Shown piece by piece: positions 15,169-15,195 of a stretch of 15,195 nt of DNA (position 1 is the stretch's first letter; the number at the start of each line of letters is the position of its first letter). The notes under the pieces are model-generated. The model made no database searches. It saw nothing but the letters and a program-made list of their open reading frames with translations, and had not been told where the DNA came from. The translations under genes and the position numbers were made by a program. The stretch covers positions 1-15,195 of the forward strand of contig DGEG01000080.1 in assembly GCA_002385825.1 (NCBI GenBank), given 5' to 3'. This DNA is from Firmicutes bacterium UBA3932. Its GTDB lineage: Bacteria > Bacillota > Clostridia > Peptostreptococcales > Anaerovoracaceae.

Positions 15169-15195
15169 GAAAGGATAGTGTAAAATAGTTGTGGA

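Noticed and set aside
1..15195. CRISPR array, prophage, insertion sequence, tRNA or rRNA genes
   Set aside because: No regularly spaced direct repeats, transposase or integrase motifs, terminal inverted repeats around a gene, or cloverleaf-like sequences were seen on either strand.

Overview
The window looks like an ordinary chromosomal stretch from a Firmicute, most likely an anaerobic, Clostridia-like lineage. The reasons are a T-box leader in front of a threonyl-tRNA synthetase gene, strong AGGAGG-type ribosome binding sites, intrinsic terminators at most gene ends, a YtrA-type GntR/ABC operon, and the housekeeping cluster der-plsY-gpsA. The species cannot be named from the sequence. No rRNA, tRNA, CRISPR array, insertion sequence or prophage was seen.

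Left part (1-3.6 kb): a small membrane-anchored protein of unknown function, a DUF1624-type (YeiB/HGSNAT-like) membrane acyltransferase, then thrS. Transcription of thrS starts from a near-consensus promoter and passes through a T-box riboswitch whose antiterminator and terminator can both be drawn base by base. The frame stays open back through the leader, so an automatic start at 1571 would be wrong; the supported start is 1715. From there the enzyme has 589 residues and lacks the usual N-terminal TGS domain.

Middle (3.6-9.4 kb): an autoregulated-looking operon of a YtrA-type GntR repressor, an ABC ATPase and one large permease with a long C-terminal extracytoplasmic domain. A perfect 19-bp palindrome sits inside the repressor promoter. 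Next come a DUF2007 gene on the minus strand, a small winged-helix-like protein, and a TolC-family (outer membrane efflux protein-like) gene, which is notable if the host has a single membrane. Two copies of a palindromic AAAAGGGAC/GTCCCTTTT element mark the gene ends at 7.24 and 9.39 kb.

Right part (9.4-15.2 kb): sppA (minus) is divergent from der-plsY-gpsA. The latter is a compact operon linking ribosome assembly (Der) with the supply and first acylation of glycerol-3-phosphate for phospholipids (GpsA, PlsY). A threonine ammonia-lyase gene with a C-terminal ACT domain converges on gpsA and has its own promoter at the right edge.

No wholly new system is evident. The items most worth a second look are the compact T-box with no visible Thr specifier in the canonical place, the TGS-less ThrRS, the TolC-like protein paired with a small regulator, the GntR operator embedded in its promoter, and the repeated palindromic terminator.
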